DNA from: Janthinobacterium sp. FW305-129 | Lineage (GTDB): Bacteria; Pseudomonadota; Gammaproteobacteria; Burkholderiales; Burkholderiaceae_D | Direction of reading: 5' to 3' | DNA length: 64,000 nt | Assembly: GCF_020858115.1 (NCBI RefSeq) | Contig: NZ_JACYMM010000011.1 | Coordinates: 1-64,000, forward strand | Part shown: piece after piece, positions 17,392-29,580 of the stretch | How the letters are laid out: each line of letters starts with the position of its first letter | How positions within the stretch are numbered: position 1 is the stretch's first letter | Notes under the pieces: generated by a model | What the model saw: only the letters and a program-made list of their open reading frames with translations | The model's database searches: none | What the model was told of the DNA's origin: nothing | Translations under genes and position numbers: made by a program

Positions 17392-18261
17392 ATGCTGCAA
17401 GATACCCTGCTGTTCGCCGCGCCCGGCAATCTTCCCGTCGCCCTCGTCGCCGCCCTGTTCGGCCTGATCGTCGGCAGTTTTCTGAATGTGGTGATCCACC
17501 GCGTGCCAAAAATGATGCAGCGCGACTCCGATAACTACGTGGCGGAGGAAAGCGGCTTGCCCCTGCCGCACACGGACCGCTACAACCTGATGCTGCCGCA
17601 CTCGAACTGCACCGCCTGCGGCCACCGCATCACGGCCATGGAAAACATCCCCGTCCTCAGCTACCTGCTGCTGCGTGGCAAATGCAGCGCCTGCAAGGCG
17701 CCGATCTCCGCGCGTTACCCGCTGGTGGAATTATTGACGGGCGCGCTGTCGGCCCTGTTGATCTGGCACTTCGGCAGCGGCTGGACGGGCCTGGCGACGC
17801 TGGTGTTTGCCTGGCTGCTGATCGCCATGACCTTCATCGATGCCGATACGCAAATGCTGCCGGACGACCTCACCTTCCCCCTGCTGTGGGCGGGTTTGCT
17901 GGTCAATATCAACGGCACCTTCGTGCCGCTGCAGGACGCCGTCATCGGCGCGGCCGCCGGCTACCTGGCCCTGTGGGCCGTGTACTGGGCCTTCAAGCTG
18001 GCGACAGGCAAGGAGGGAATGGGCTATGGTGACTTCAAATTGCTGGCGGCGCTAGGTGCGTGGCTGGGCTGGACCATGTTGCCGACGATCATATTATTGT
18101 CGTCGCTGGTGGGCGCCGTGGTCGGCATTGGCCTGATCGTGTTTGCCAAGCGGGGGCGCGACAAACCGATTCCCTTCGGTCCCTACCTGGCGGCGGCGGG
18201 CCTGATCGCGCTGCTGTACGGCACGCCCCTGTCGCGGCTCACGCTGGGCCTGACCGGCTGA
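17392..18261 (+). CDS. pilD: Prepilin peptidase / N-methyltransferase
   Basis: PilD cleaves and N-methylates type IV prepilins and pseudopilins in the inner membrane. The 289-residue protein has the N-terminal [16 protein letters not shown] motif, a cytoplasmic zinc motif of two CxxC pairs (about residues 73-76 and 98-101), and the two catalytic Asp motifs [12 protein letters not shown] and [17 protein letters not shown] start it at ATG 17392; a TTG 36 bp upstream is in frame but less likely. coaE follows 10 bp after its stop, the usual order. Confidence 0.95.
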   Translation: MLQDTLLFAAPGNLPVALVAALFGLIVGSFLNVVIHRVPKMMQRDSDNYVAEESGLPLPHTDRYNLMLPHSNCTACGHRITAMENIPVLSYLLLRGKCSACKAPISARYPLVELLTGALSALLIWHFGSGWTGLATLVFAWLLIAMTFIDADTQMLPDDLTFPLLWAGLLVNINGTFVPLQDAVIGAAAGYLALWAVYWAFKLATGKEGMGYGDFKLLAALGAWLGWTMLPTIILLSSLVGAVVGIGLIVFAKRGRDKPIPFGPYLAAAGLIALLYGTPLSRLTLGLTG

Positions 18262-18271
18262 CCGGCCCCTT

Positions 18272-18931
18272 ATGGATACACACATGCAATTACACAACGC
18301 CCCCTATTTCAGCATCGGACTCACCGGCGGCATCGGCTGCGGCAAGAGCACGGTGGCCGACCTGTTTGCCGCGCGCGGCGCCTCCATCGTCGATACCGAC
18401 CAGATCGCCCACAGCCTGACGGCGCCGCATGGCGCGGCCATGCCAGCCCTGGTGGCGGAATTCGGCCCCGACTACGCGGATGCGCGCGGCGCCCTCGACC
18501 GCACCAAAATGCGCAACCTCGTGTTTTCCGACGCCGCCGCCAAGGCCAGACTGGAAGCCATCCTGCACCCGCGCATCCGCCAGGCCACCCTGGAGGCGGC
18601 CGCCGCAGCAACGGGCAGCTATGTGATCTTTGCCGTGCCCCTGCTGGTCGAGTCCGGCGGTTGGGTGGAACGGGTCAACCGCGTGCTGGTCATCGATTGC
18701 GAGGAAAGTTTGCAAATATCGCGTGTGATGGCGCGCAATGGCTTATCGGAAGAACAAGTCAAGGCCATCATGGCCACGCAGGCCACGCGCGCCATGCGCC
18801 TCGCGGCAGCGGACGATGTGATCGACAATAATGGCGATTTGGCTGCCCTGGCGCCGCAGATTGCCCAGTTGCACGATTTATATCTGGCATTTTCAAAAAG
18901 AATGGCTGGAATCGGGTCGCAACGTTTGTAA
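18272..18931 (+). CDS. coaE: Dephospho-CoA kinase
   Basis: CoaE phosphorylates dephospho-CoA in the last step of coenzyme A synthesis. The 219-residue protein has the P-loop [17 protein letters not shown] near residues 13-29, the DTDQIAH motif, and the LHPRIR region of the family. The start may be ATG 18272 or ATG 18284 (MQLHNAPYF); neither has a clear ribosome site. It sits in the conserved order pilD-coaE-zapD-yacG. Confidence 0.95.
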   Translation: MDTHMQLHNAPYFSIGLTGGIGCGKSTVADLFAARGASIVDTDQIAHSLTAPHGAAMPALVAEFGPDYADARGALDRTKMRNLVFSDAAAKARLEAILHPRIRQATLEAAAAATGSYVIFAVPLLVESGGWVERVNRVLVIDCEESLQISRVMARNGLSEEQVKAIMATQATRAMRLAAADDVIDNNGDLAALAPQIAQLHDLYLAFSKRMAGIGSQRL

Positions 18932-18993
18932 TTTGTCGACGCTTGGTTCAAAATCACGGGATTGTTTGCAGGTCCTTACTTAAGGGAATTATT

Positions 18994-19749
18994 TTGATTG
19001 TCTACGAATACCCTTTCAACGAACGCATACGTACCTTGTTGCGGCTGGAAGACCTGTACGACAAATTCAAGTTCTTCATCCAGCAAGAGCATGCAATGCA
19101 GCACCATGTTGCCTTGGCAACCATTTTCGACATGCTCGAAGTGGCGGGCCGCGCCGACCTGAAGTCCGACCTGCTGCAGGAACTCGAGCGCCAGCGCCAG
19201 AGCCTGCTGGGCTACCGCAGCAATCCGAATGTAGAACCGGAAACCCTCGATGCCATCCTCGGTGAACTCGACAGCGTCAGCGGCGCCCTGGTGGCGGCGC
19301 AAGGCAAGACGGGCCAGAATATCCGCGACAATGAATGGCTGATGAGCATCCGCGGCCGCACCATCATCCCGGGCGGCGCCTGCGAATTCGACTTGCCGTC
19401 CTACTTTGCCTGGCAAAAACGCAGCTGCGAGCAGCGCCTGGCCGATATCCACGCCTGGTTCGCCCCGCTGGCACCGCTGTTCGATGCGCTGGCCCTCGTC
19501 TTGCGCCTGCTGCGCGATTCCGGCGGCCCCGTGAAACTGATCGCCAATGGCGGCAGCTACCAGCAAATGCTGCAAGGCAAGGTGTACCAGATGCTGCGCC
19601 TGAGTCTGGATGAAAACAGCGGCGCCATCCCGGAAATTTCCGCCAATAAATATATGCTGTGGGTGCGCTTCACCACCCAGGGCGGCGACTTGAAACCCAA
19701 GCCGCTGGAAGACGATGTACCATTCGAGCTCACGCTCTGTAATTTTTAA
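18994..19749 (+). CDS. zapD: Cell division protein ZapD
   Basis: ZapD cross-links FtsZ filaments at the division site. The 251-residue protein starts [21 protein letters not shown], the conserved N-terminus of the family, and has the helical then beta-rich layout of ZapD. The start is a TTG at 18994 with AAGGGA (18982-18987) 6 bp upstream; relatives begin at the same residue. It follows coaE by 62 bp and precedes yacG by 11 bp. Confidence 0.92.
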   Translation: MIVYEYPFNERIRTLLRLEDLYDKFKFFIQQEHAMQHHVALATIFDMLEVAGRADLKSDLLQELERQRQSLLGYRSNPNVEPETLDAILGELDSVSGALVAAQGKTGQNIRDNEWLMSIRGRTIIPGGACEFDLPSYFAWQKRSCEQRLADIHAWFAPLAPLFDALALVLRLLRDSGGPVKLIANGGSYQQMLQGKVYQMLRLSLDENSGAIPEISANKYMLWVRFTTQGGDLKPKPLEDDVPFELTLCNF

Positions 19750-19760
19750 CTGTAATCGCC

Positions 19761-19949
19761 ATGACCGTCGTTAACTGCCCTACCTGTGCCGCCAAAGTCG
19801 AATGGACTGAAGCCAACAAATTCCGCCCCTTCTGCTCGGAACGCTGCAAGCAGATCGACCTGGGTGCCTGGGCCGAAGAGAAATACACGATCCCCGCCGC
19901 CGATCCGTTCGAAGATCCATTGGCAGACGAAGACAACAAGCCGCAGTAA
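19761..19949 (+). CDS. yacG: DNA gyrase inhibitor YacG (zinc protein)
   Basis: This 62-residue zinc-binding protein has four cysteines at 6, 9, 25 and 29 (CPTC and CSERC), and the conserved [21 protein letters not shown] segment. In other bacteria YacG binds and inhibits DNA gyrase. It closes the coaE-zapD-yacG group, 11 bp after zapD. The acidic C-terminal tail is typical. Confidence 0.93.
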   Translation: MTVVNCPTCAAKVEWTEANKFRPFCSERCKQIDLGAWAEEKYTIPAADPFEDPLADEDNKPQ

Positions 19950-19962
19950 GCCGCAATTAGCT

Positions 19963-20382
19963 TCAATTAAACGGATTTTCCAGGCGCAGCCCCTGCATCA
20001 AGAAGCTAGCAAGCCGTCCACTGACCACCGTCAAGCCATAGGCGATGCCCATCGCCGCAATCTGCCTGTCCACGCCCGGCACTTGGCTACGGCCAGCATG
20101 CAGGCGGGCGCACACGAGCGCGCAATCGAGATCGAATTCCAGCAGGCGGGGCGCATACTCTGCCAGCACAGCCTCCAGCCAGCCTTCCAGGGCCAGTGCT
20201 TCCAGCGCCGCTTCGCGCCGCCAGCTGCACTGTATGCCTGCGCGCAACTCGGCGATCACTTGCACCGGCACGTAACGCTCTTCCGGGGCGATCCGCTCGA
20301 AAATGGCGGCCACGCCCGCCGGCGCAGCGCTGCCTTTCCGCGCAGCAACGATCACATCCGTATCAAGCAGGTAGCCGGGCAT
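19963..20382 (-). CDS. vapC: PIN-domain toxin (VapC/FitB type)
   Basis: This 139-residue PIN-domain protein is a putative RNase toxin. It begins YLLDTDVIV, with Asp7 as the first catalytic acid; Glu45 (IAELRAG) and Asp105 (PGVDRQIAAMG) match the second and third. The usual RN-x-x-D-F end motif is changed to SGRLASF, so the fourth acidic residue appears to be missing, which may weaken activity. It lies 6 bp after the antitoxin gene in the same direction. The pair is inserted between yacG and mutT. Confidence 0.85.
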   Translation of the reverse strand: MPGYLLDTDVIVAARKGSAAPAGVAAIFERIAPEERYVPVQVIAELRAGIQCSWRREAALEALALEGWLEAVLAEYAPRLLEFDLDCALVCARLHAGRSQVPGVDRQIAAMGIAYGLTVVSGRLASFLMQGLRLENPFN

Positions 20383-20388
20383 GGCGCG

Positions 20389-20598
20389 TCAGGAGCGGCG
20401 TTCGAAATCCGTGTCGAATCCCACGTCCGGCATGGCGCGCAAGATGTCGTCGAGCGGCCGCTTCGGCAACGGCCGCAGGGCGCTGCGCAGGATGTCGCGG
20501 TGCTCTTCCTCGATGCTGCGCCCATGGGCGCGCGCACGCTTATGCAGCGCCGCGAGCAGCAATTCATCGATATCGGTGAAGGTCAGGGTCAGCGCCAT
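20389..20598 (-). CDS. vapB: Antitoxin of the PIN-toxin pair (FitA/VapB type)
   Basis: This 69-residue protein, first gene of the toxin-antitoxin pair, has an N-terminal ribbon-helix-helix-like half (TLTFTDIDELLLAALHKRA) and a C-terminal tail ending GFDTDFERRS. That layout is typical of FitA-like antitoxins, whose tail blocks the PIN active site. It likely represses its own promoter together with the toxin; a candidate operator lies at 20611-20629. Confidence 0.75.
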   Translation of the reverse strand: MALTLTFTDIDELLLAALHKRARAHGRSIEEEHRDILRSALRPLPKRPLDDILRAMPDVGFDTDFERRS

Positions 20599-20610
20599 GC
20601 GAGTTCCCCC

Positions 20611-20654
20611 AGTGCGTCATGAGAGCACTGTAGCGCAAAACACCGGCGATGCAA
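20611..20654 (-). promoter_or_regulatory. Promoter and candidate operator of the toxin-antitoxin pair
   Basis: On the minus strand TTGCAT (20654-20649) and TACAGT (20632-20627) form a promoter with a 16-bp spacer. An inverted repeat AGTGC...GCACT (20611-20615 and 20625-20629), centred on TCATGA, lies over the expected start. It is a plausible autoregulatory site for the antitoxin. Confidence 0.4.
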
Positions 20655-20717
20655 GGGAAGGACGAAACAGGCTTGCGCCAGCGCAGCACAGGGGCGGCAT
20701 ACCGGCGCAAGTCATGC

Positions 20718-21137
20718 TCAGGCAGCCAGCGATTCCCGGCGTACCTCGTCGAGCCATTCCAGCAGAGGAATGGTGGCGGGCAGCAAAGGTTCCACGCCCA
20801 CCGTGCCCTGCCAGGCGAACGCCTGCCCTTCCAGGCTTTGCGGCTCGCCCCGCCATTCGCGGCTGATATAGAAATGCAGGCGCACATGGGCGTGCGGATA
20901 CACATATTCGACGCCGCACCAGGCTTCGGCGCTGTCGATGTATAAACCCAGCTCCTCGACAAACTCGCGTTTCAAGGCATCCAAAATGGCTTCACCCGGT
21001 TCGACTTTACCGCCAGGAAATTCCCAATAGCCATCATACGGCTTGCCGGCCGGGCGCTGGCCCAGCAGGACGTCGCCGTTCGGCTTCATGAGGATGCCGA
21101 CGGCGACGTCCACCGGTGTCACTTTCACTTCGCTCAT
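20718..21137 (-). CDS. mutT: Nudix hydrolase, 8-oxo-dGTP diphosphatase
   Basis: MutT removes oxidised dGTP from the nucleotide pool. The 139-residue protein has a complete Nudix box, GGKVEPGEAILDALKREFVEELGL (about residues 42-65, with the REFVEELG core), and the GQRPAGKPYDGYWEFPGG lead-in typical of MutT. Its ATG overlaps the stop of the upstream ATPase gene (ATGA), so it is translationally coupled to argJ and the ATPase gene. Confidence 0.92.
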   Translation of the reverse strand: MSEVKVTPVDVAVGILMKPNGDVLLGQRPAGKPYDGYWEFPGGKVEPGEAILDALKREFVEELGLYIDSAEAWCGVEYVYPHAHVRLHFYISREWRGEPQSLEGQAFAWQGTVGVEPLLPATIPLLEWLDEVRRESLAA

Positions 21138-22015
21138 TGCGGCAACTTTCCCGCAGGTAGTTTCCCAGCATAATCGCGCGCAAATTGCCAGGCGACACGG
21201 CCCGAACGGGAACCGCGCTGCAAGGCCCAGCGCAGGGCATCGCCGCGCGCTTGCCCGATCTGCTCCGGCGTGCAGCCGAACGAGGCCAGCCAGTGGGCCG
21301 CGATATCGAGGTAGTCATCCTGCTTGAACGGATAGAACGACAGCCACAGGCCGAAGCGCTCGGACAGCGAGATTTTCTCTTCCACCGTCTCGCCCGGATG
21401 CAAATCGCCATCGTCGTCCGTCTTGTAGCTGGTGTTGTCCGACATGCGTTCCGGCATCAGGTGACGGCGGTTCGAGGTGGCGTAGATCAGCACATTGTCC
21501 GATTGCGCGGCGATGCTGCCGTCGAGCGCCACTTTCAGCGCCTTGTAGCCGCTTTCGCCCTCTTCGAACGACAGATCGTCGCAAAAGATGATGAAGCGCT
21601 CGGGGCGCGCCGCCACAAGGTCGACGATGTCGGGCAAGTCGGCAAGATCTGCTTTATCCACTTCGATCAGGCGCAAGCCCTGGCCGGCAAACTGGTTCAG
21701 GCAGGCCTTGATCAGCGACGACTTGCCCGTGCCGCGCGCGCCCGTCAGCAGCACGTTGTTGGCGGGACGGCTGGCGACGAACTGGCGCGTGTTCTGCTCG
21801 ATCTGCGCCTTTTGCGTGCCGATGTTGTGCAAGTCATCCAACGCGATGTTTGACACGTGCGCCACCGCCTGCAGATGGCTGGCGGCGCCCTGGCGCCGGC
21901 GCCAGCGGAAGGCAAAGCTGTTCCAGTCGGTCGCCGGCAAGGCCGGCGGCAAGATCGACTCCAGGCGCGCCAGTACCCGCTCGGCGCGGATCAGGAATTG
22001 ATCGAGGGCGGTCAT
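21134..22015 (-). CDS. AAA ATPase, DUF815 family
   Basis: This 293-residue P-loop ATPase of the DUF815 group has Walker [10 protein letters not shown] at residues 92-100, Walker [12 protein letters not shown] near 140, and the family hallmark [16 protein letters not shown]. The cellular role is unknown. It overlaps the argJ stop and the mutT start by ATGA, and argJ-ATPase-mutT is a recurring order in Burkholderiales as I remember it. Confidence 0.88.
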   Translation of the reverse strand: MTALDQFLIRAERVLARLESILPPALPATDWNSFAFRWRRRQGAASHLQAVAHVSNIALDDLHNIGTQKAQIEQNTRQFVASRPANNVLLTGARGTGKSSLIKACLNQFAGQGLRLIEVDKADLADLPDIVDLVAARPERFIIFCDDLSFEEGESGYKALKVALDGSIAAQSDNVLIYATSNRRHLMPERMSDNTSYKTDDDGDLHPGETVEEKISLSERFGLWLSFYPFKQDDYLDIAAHWLASFGCTPEQIGQARGDALRWALQRGSRSGRVAWQFARDYAGKLPAGKLPQ

Positions 22016-23250
22016 GAGCGGTAGTCGGCGTTGATCGACACGTAGTCATGCGACAAGTCGCACGTCCACAATGTGGCCGTAGCATCGCCGCGCGCCAGTT
22101 TCACGCGGATGGTGATTTCGCTTTGCTGCATCACGCGCTGGCCATCCTGTTCCTGGTAATCGGGGTTGCGGCCGCCGTTCTTGGCCACCCACACGTCGTC
22201 CAGGTACAAATTCAATTGACCCACGTCAAGGTCGTCCACGCCCGCATAGCCGATGGCGGCCAGGATGCGGCCCAGGTTCGGGTCGGAGGCGAAGAAGGCC
22301 GTTTTCACCAGCGGCGAATGGGCGATGGAATAGGCGATCTTGCGGCATTCTTCCACGTTGCGGCCGTCTTCCACGGTCACGGTCATGAACTTGGTGGCGC
22401 CTTCGCCGTCGCGCACGATGGCTTGCGCGAGAAAAGTAGACAGTTCGGTGACGGCAGCGGCCAGTTCAGCGTAGTGCGGCGAATCGATGGAATCGATGAC
22501 CAGGCTGCCGGCACCCGTGGCCACCAGCATGAACGAGTCATTCGTGGACGTATCGCCGTCGATGGTGATGCAGTTGAACGACTTGTCGGCCGCCTGTTTC
22601 ACCAACTGGTCCAGCACGGGCTGGGCTACGGTGGCGTCGAATGCGAGGAAACCCAGCATGGTGGCCATGTTCGGCTTGATCATGCCGGCGCCCTTGCTGA
22701 TGCCCGTCAGGGTGACCGCATGGCCGCCGATGGTGACGGTGCGCGAGCCCGCTTTCGGCTGCGTGTCGGTGGTCATGATGGCTTCCGCGGCCGAAAACCA
22801 GTTATCAGGCGTCAACGCGGCCACGGCTTGCGGCAAGCCGGCCACCAGGCGCTGCACGGGCAAGGGTTCCAGGATCACGCCGGTGGAAAACGGCAGGATT
22901 TGCTGCGGCGTGCAGCCCAGCAGCTCGGCCAGCGCGGCGCAGCTGGCCTGCGCATCGGCCAGGCCCGATTCGCCCGTGCCCGCATTCGCGTTGCCCGTGT
23001 TGACCAGCAACGCGCGGATCGGCGCGGCCCCGGCCGTCACTGCCGCCAGGTTGGCTTTCGAGATTTGCACGGGCGCGGCGCAGAAGCGGTTCAGGGTGAA
23101 CACGCCGGCCACGGTGGCCGTCGGCGCCAGTTTCAATACCAGCAAATCCTTGCGGTTGGGTTTCTTGATGCCGGCTTCGGCAACACCGATTTCAATGCCG
23201 GCGACGGCTTTCAAGTCGGCGGCGACGGGCTTGGGGGAATTGACGGCCAT
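22012..23250 (-). CDS. argJ: Bifunctional glutamate N-acetyltransferase / amino-acid acetyltransferase
   Basis: ArgJ transfers the acetyl group of N-acetylornithine to glutamate (and often uses acetyl-CoA) in arginine synthesis. The 412-residue proenzyme self-cleaves before the Thr in the motif PNMATMLGF (about residue 196); [14 protein letters not shown] is intact. I start it at ATG 23250 ([13 protein letters not shown]); the frame extends 24 codons further but without family resemblance. Its end overlaps the ATPase gene by 4 bp. Confidence 0.93.
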   Translation of the reverse strand: MAVNSPKPVAADLKAVAGIEIGVAEAGIKKPNRKDLLVLKLAPTATVAGVFTLNRFCAAPVQISKANLAAVTAGAAPIRALLVNTGNANAGTGESGLADAQASCAALAELLGCTPQQILPFSTGVILEPLPVQRLVAGLPQAVAALTPDNWFSAAEAIMTTDTQPKAGSRTVTIGGHAVTLTGISKGAGMIKPNMATMLGFLAFDATVAQPVLDQLVKQAADKSFNCITIDGDTSTNDSFMLVATGAGSLVIDSIDSPHYAELAAAVTELSTFLAQAIVRDGEGATKFMTVTVEDGRNVEECRKIAYSIAHSPLVKTAFFASDPNLGRILAAIGYAGVDDLDVGQLNLYLDDVWVAKNGGRNPDYQEQDGQRVMQQSEITIRVKLARGDATATLWTCDLSHDYVSINADYRS

Positions 23251-23472
23251 GGTGATTTCTTCTGCGAGGGAAAAGGGAAGCGCTATTGTAGCGCCTTCGC
23301 GGCGCGGGTGAACATGCGGCAAGGGAATAGTCGCGACGGCCCCGGCTGCGGCGAGAGGGGCCGCCAGCGTGGCCAGGCTTGCGATTTATCAAAACGCTGC
23401 CTGCCTGGCGGGGCTAAGGTATGGGAATGGACGATGGCGAGACTTGCAATCGCGCCGTCCAGGGAGGGTGTC

Positions 23473-24798
23473 ATGGTGCAGGGCCAGTCAAACCGGATGC
23501 AGCGCAGCGATGCGGGTCGGTCATGCCTGTTGCACCTGTTATGCCTGTTTTGTCTGCTAGCGTGGTTGACGGCTTGTACGGTGCCAGATGGCGCGACGCA
23601 GCACATAGGCGACGACTCGATCGGACAGGCCTCTGAAGCGCACCCAGCGGCTGCAGTTCCGCCGCCTCCCAAGGTACCGCGGCCAGCACCCACCAGTCCG
23701 TGGAGCAGCGCATGGTCGGGCACGGGCGGCCTGCTCGGCAACCTCGGCAATCTGGTCGGCAGCACGGGCAGCGGCGGCACGCCGAGGTACGGCAACGATG
23801 CGCCACCGCCCGGCGCCGTGCACGTCACCGTGTATTACGCCACCGACCGGCAATACCAGCCCGGCAGCCACAATTATGGCTGGCAGCCCAACCGTGTGGC
23901 GCCCTACCTGAGTTACGGCAGCGTCGTCGTGAGCATCCCGGAGAAAAGAGCGCCGGGCGAGTTGCCGTTGCCGCCCTGGTACGCCATCCTGTCCGGCGAC
24001 AATGCGCAAAAATATGTGCTGATCAAGGGAAGCACGCGCCTGTCGCGCACGGATTTTCTCGCCACCGTCAAGGCCAGGATACAGGCCGCCCCGGAACGGC
24101 ACGCCGCCCTCATCTACATCCATGGCTACAGCAACTCATTTGACGACGCCGCCCGGCGCACGGCGCAGATGGCGGTCGACCTCGATATCGGCGCCCTGCC
24201 CGTGTTCTACAGCTGGCCGTCGAAAGGCACCTTGGCCGGCTATGAGTTCGATGAAAATGCCGCCGAATGGACGCAGGCACACCTGCAAGCCTTCCTGGCC
24301 GACTTCGCGGAGCACTCTTCCGCCACGGATATCTACATCATCGCCCACAGCATGGGCAACCGCCCGATGTCCGTGGCCATGGCCAACCTGCTGGAAAAGC
24401 GTCCCGAGCTGCGGCCCCTGTTCAAGCAGGTGGTGCTGGCGGCGCCGGACATCAATGCCGATATCTTCCGCGAGCAGATCGCTCCCCGTTTTGCCAGCCT
24501 CAAGCTTCCCGCCACCCTGTACGCGTCCGCGAACGACAAGGCCATGCGGGCTTCCTACAATTTTGCCGACTGGGACAGGATAGGCGACATCCGCGGTCCC
24601 GTCGTCAGCATCCCCGGCATGGAAATCATCGATGCCTCGGCCGTCATCATGAATTTCATGGGCCACGATTACTTCGCCAGCAACCGCGTCCTGCTGACCG
24701 ACATCGCCACCATGATCAAGACGGGCCAGCGGGCAAAAAACCGCGGCGGCTTGAAAGGCATTCCCTCGCAGGCGCCGCAATACTGGGCCTTTCCCTGA
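23473..24798 (+). CDS. Alpha/beta-hydrolase lipoprotein (DUF900 family)
   Basis: This 441-residue predicted lipoprotein starts at ATG 23473, supported by AGGGAGG 5 bp upstream. It has a hydrophobic leader with lipobox LTAC (about residue 35), a proline- and glycine-rich linker, and an alpha/beta-hydrolase domain. That domain has VTVYYATDRQY, the oxyanion loop YIHGYSNSF, and the nucleophile Ser in AHSMGN (about residue 293). It also has VVLAAPDIN and, near the C-terminus, an HDYF His. The domain belongs to the DUF900/COG4782 group; the substrate is unknown. The gene stands alone between argJ and secA, on the opposite strand to both. Confidence 0.82.
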   Translation: MVQGQSNRMQRSDAGRSCLLHLLCLFCLLAWLTACTVPDGATQHIGDDSIGQASEAHPAAAVPPPPKVPRPAPTSPWSSAWSGTGGLLGNLGNLVGSTGSGGTPRYGNDAPPPGAVHVTVYYATDRQYQPGSHNYGWQPNRVAPYLSYGSVVVSIPEKRAPGELPLPPWYAILSGDNAQKYVLIKGSTRLSRTDFLATVKARIQAAPERHAALIYIHGYSNSFDDAARRTAQMAVDLDIGALPVFYSWPSKGTLAGYEFDENAAEWTQAHLQAFLADFAEHSSATDIYIIAHSMGNRPMSVAMANLLEKRPELRPLFKQVVLAAPDINADIFREQIAPRFASLKLPATLYASANDKAMRASYNFADWDRIGDIRGPVVSIPGMEIIDASAVIMNFMGHDYFASNRVLLTDIATMIKTGQRAKNRGGLKGIPSQAPQYWAFP

Positions 24799-24818
24799 GC
24801 CGCCGGCCACGTACAGCC

Positions 24819-24850
24819 GAAAAAAAACGGAGACCGCAGTCTCCGTTCTT
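24819..24850 (-). terminator. Intrinsic terminator of secA
   Basis: The perfect 9-bp stem AACGGAGAC (24826-24834) / GTCTCCGTT (24839-24847) has a 4-nt loop. On the minus strand it is followed by a run of eight T. It lies just past the secA stop and may also slow the convergent hydrolase transcript. Confidence 0.85.
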
Positions 24851-24871
24851 GTTCAGGCGGTCAAACAGGCT

Positions 24872-27640
<2,769 letters not shown>

Positions 27641-27919
27641 GCTTGAATTCTTGAAAAAACGCCGTTAAAAAAAGCTCGGTAGCTGACAGCGAGATAACAA
27701 TCGCGTGACCGCACGGAGTTCGACTATGGCAAAAGACGATGATTTTATCATGCGTTCCCGCCAAGGTTGGGGTAATGCACCATATAACAATAGCTTAATG
27801 ACAAACAAATGGCAGAAATTGCGGACATTTTCCATGCTGTAAGGCAATACGGTCGGCCCGCCTGCGCCACACTCGCCGCCGCACTCGTCATGCGCGGGCG
27901 AGTGTGCTATGTTTCGGCC
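27641..27919. other. Intergenic region between secA and dciA
   Basis: This 279-bp divergent region is AT-richer than its surroundings and must contain the secA promoter. I see no clear consensus promoter, RNA gene or small ORF with a ribosome site in it. Confidence 0.4.
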
Positions 27920-28429
27920 ATGCGAACTCCCACTTACTCTCCGGCTCCGCGCCGCGGCTACGGCTTTGCCCGTTCAGGCCCGGCCGTGACGGGCGCAACC
28001 GATTTTCTGCGCGGCAACGCGACGATGGCCTCCCTGATGCCCACCGTCACGCGCCTGGCCGCCCTGCAAAAAGATTGCGCCAAGGCCTTGCCGGCGATGT
28101 TCGAGCATTGCGACATCCTGCAATTCGAGGGCGGCCAACTGGTGCTGGCCACGCCGAACGCGGCGCTGGCGGCCAAGCTCAAACAGCAATTGCCGAAACT
28201 GCAAGGGGAGCTGGAAAGAAAGGGCTGGCAGATTTCAGGCATCAAGCTGAAAGTGCAAGTCATCAAGAGCATCGCGCCCATCGTGCATACGCGGGCGCTG
28301 GTCTTGCCGGAAAAAGCCATGTCGGCCCTGGAAGAGCTGAGCACGGCCCTGCCGCCATCGAAGCAGAACGAACAGTTGATCGCGGCGCTGCGCAACATGG
28401 TGCGCCACCACCGCGAACCAAAAGACTAA
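27920..28429 (+). CDS. dciA: DciA-like DUF721 protein (replicative helicase loader candidate)
   Basis: This 169-residue protein with a DUF721 (DciA) domain has the region PTVTRLAALQKDCAKALPAMFEHC, then the VLATPNAALAAKLKQQLPKL core. DciA proteins assist loading of the DnaB helicase in bacteria without DnaC. The gene is next to secA, a common position for it. The start ATG 27920 is likely but lacks a clear ribosome site; upstream in-frame codons exist from 27809. The C-terminal 40 residues are low in complexity. Confidence 0.72.
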   Translation: MRTPTYSPAPRRGYGFARSGPAVTGATDFLRGNATMASLMPTVTRLAALQKDCAKALPAMFEHCDILQFEGGQLVLATPNAALAAKLKQQLPKLQGELERKGWQISGIKLKVQVIKSIAPIVHTRALVLPEKAMSALEELSTALPPSKQNEQLIAALRNMVRHHREPKD

Positions 28430-28440
28430 GAACACCATGC

Positions 28441-28569
28441 GGCGTCTTGACACCTCAGAAAACCGTAGCGAGCGGGCCTAGTTCTGGTCAAGAAGCGCAA
28501 CCGTACGAAGGTACGGTGAGCATCGCAGGCCGGAAATCGGCACGCGCAGTAGGTTTAATGAGGCGTCCC
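28441..28569. repeat. Structured intergenic element (repeat-like)
   Basis: The space between the convergent dciA and lpxC genes folds into a long nested hairpin. CCTCA (28453-28457) pairs with TGAGG (28559-28563), and AAACC (28460-28464) with GGTTT (28552-28556). TTCTGG (28482-28487) pairs with CCGGAA (28530-28535), and ACCGTAC (28500-28506) with GTACGGT (28511-28517) around a GAAG loop. The intervening text (GTAGCGAGCGGG, AAGAAGCGCAAC, TGAGCATCGCAGG) looks like a repeat I associate with Oxalobacteraceae genomes; this is from memory and unverified. No second copy was noticed in this window. Confidence 0.55.
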
Positions 28570-29505
28570 TCAGGTAAGCGACCACTCGCGCTCCATTTGC
28601 CGTAAATACGACTGCGGCGCCGCCTCGTTCGTGGCGAACGAGACGATTTCATACGCATCCGGCTGCTCCAGCAGCGCCAGCAGCAGCTGGTTGTTCAGTG
28701 CGTGGCCCGATTTATGCGCCGTGTAGTAGGCCAGCAAGGGATGGCCCACCAGGTACAGGTCGCCGATGGCGTCGAGGATTTTATGACGCACGAACTCGTC
28801 CTCGTAGCGCAAGCCATCGGCATTCAGGATGCGGTATTCGTCCATGACGATGGCGTTTTCCAGCGAACCGCCACGCGCCAGGCCCATGCCGCGCAAGCTT
28901 TCCACGTCCTGCATGAAACCGAAGGTGCGCGCGCGCGCCACGTCGTGCACGTACGAGACGTCGCCGAAATCGACGGAAGCGCGCTGCATCGTGCCATCGA
29001 CGGCCGGGTGATTGAATTCGATGAAGAAATCGAGCTTGAAACCGTCGTATGGCGACAATCTCGCCCATTTCTCCGCGTCGCCCTTGCCGTGACGCACTTC
29101 CACCGGCTTGATGACCTTGATGAATTTCTTCGGCGCTTCCTGCTCTTCCACGCCGGCTTGCTGCAGCAGGTAGACGAAGGACGAGGCGGAACCGTCCATG
29201 ATGGGAATTTCTTCCGCATTCACGTCGATGTACATATTATCAACACCCAAGCCGGCCGCGGCCGACATCAGATGTTCCACGGTCGAAACCCTGGCGCCAT
29301 CCTTGATCAGCACGGAAGCCATGCGCGTATCGCCCACCGCCATGGCGCTGGCGGGAAATTCCACGATGGGATCGAGATCGATGCGGCGAAACACGATACC
29401 CGTGTCGATCGCGGCAGGACGCAGAATCAGCTCCACCTTGGTGCCAGAATGCAAACCGACACCGATGGTGCGGACCTGTTGTTTGATGGTGCGTTGTTTT
29501 AACAT
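28570..29505 (-). CDS. lpxC: UDP-3-O-acyl-N-acetylglucosamine deacetylase
   Basis: LpxC performs the committed deacetylation of lipid A synthesis. The 311-residue zinc enzyme starts [21 protein letters not shown]. It has the zinc ligands in STVEHLMSA and [12 protein letters not shown] and the catalytic His near the C-terminus (HKSGHALNN). Start ATG 29505 matches the family; the open frame runs 22 codons further. A TATAAT on the minus strand (29517-29512) lies only 6 bp upstream of the ATG. The gene follows the DMT transporter gene by 75 bp. Confidence 0.96.
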   Translation of the reverse strand: MLKQRTIKQQVRTIGVGLHSGTKVELILRPAAIDTGIVFRRIDLDPIVEFPASAMAVGDTRMASVLIKDGARVSTVEHLMSAAAGLGVDNMYIDVNAEEIPIMDGSASSFVYLLQQAGVEEQEAPKKFIKVIKPVEVRHGKGDAEKWARLSPYDGFKLDFFIEFNHPAVDGTMQRASVDFGDVSYVHDVARARTFGFMQDVESLRGMGLARGGSLENAIVMDEYRILNADGLRYEDEFVRHKILDAIGDLYLVGHPLLAYYTAHKSGHALNNQLLLALLEQPDAYEIVSFATNEAAPQSYLRQMEREWSLT

Positions 29506-29580
29506 CTGTCGATTATATCCAGTTGCCGGATTTTCGTTGTGACGCGGCAGTCTGCGCGTCAGAAAAACCACACCGCGCCA

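Noticed and set aside
22048..23472. Open frame on the plus strand antisense to argJ, continuous with the hydrolase gene
   Set aside because: It has no ribosome site and no family resemblance, and mirrors the codon bias of argJ. The hydrolase begins at 23473, where a strong ribosome site and lipoprotein signal appear.
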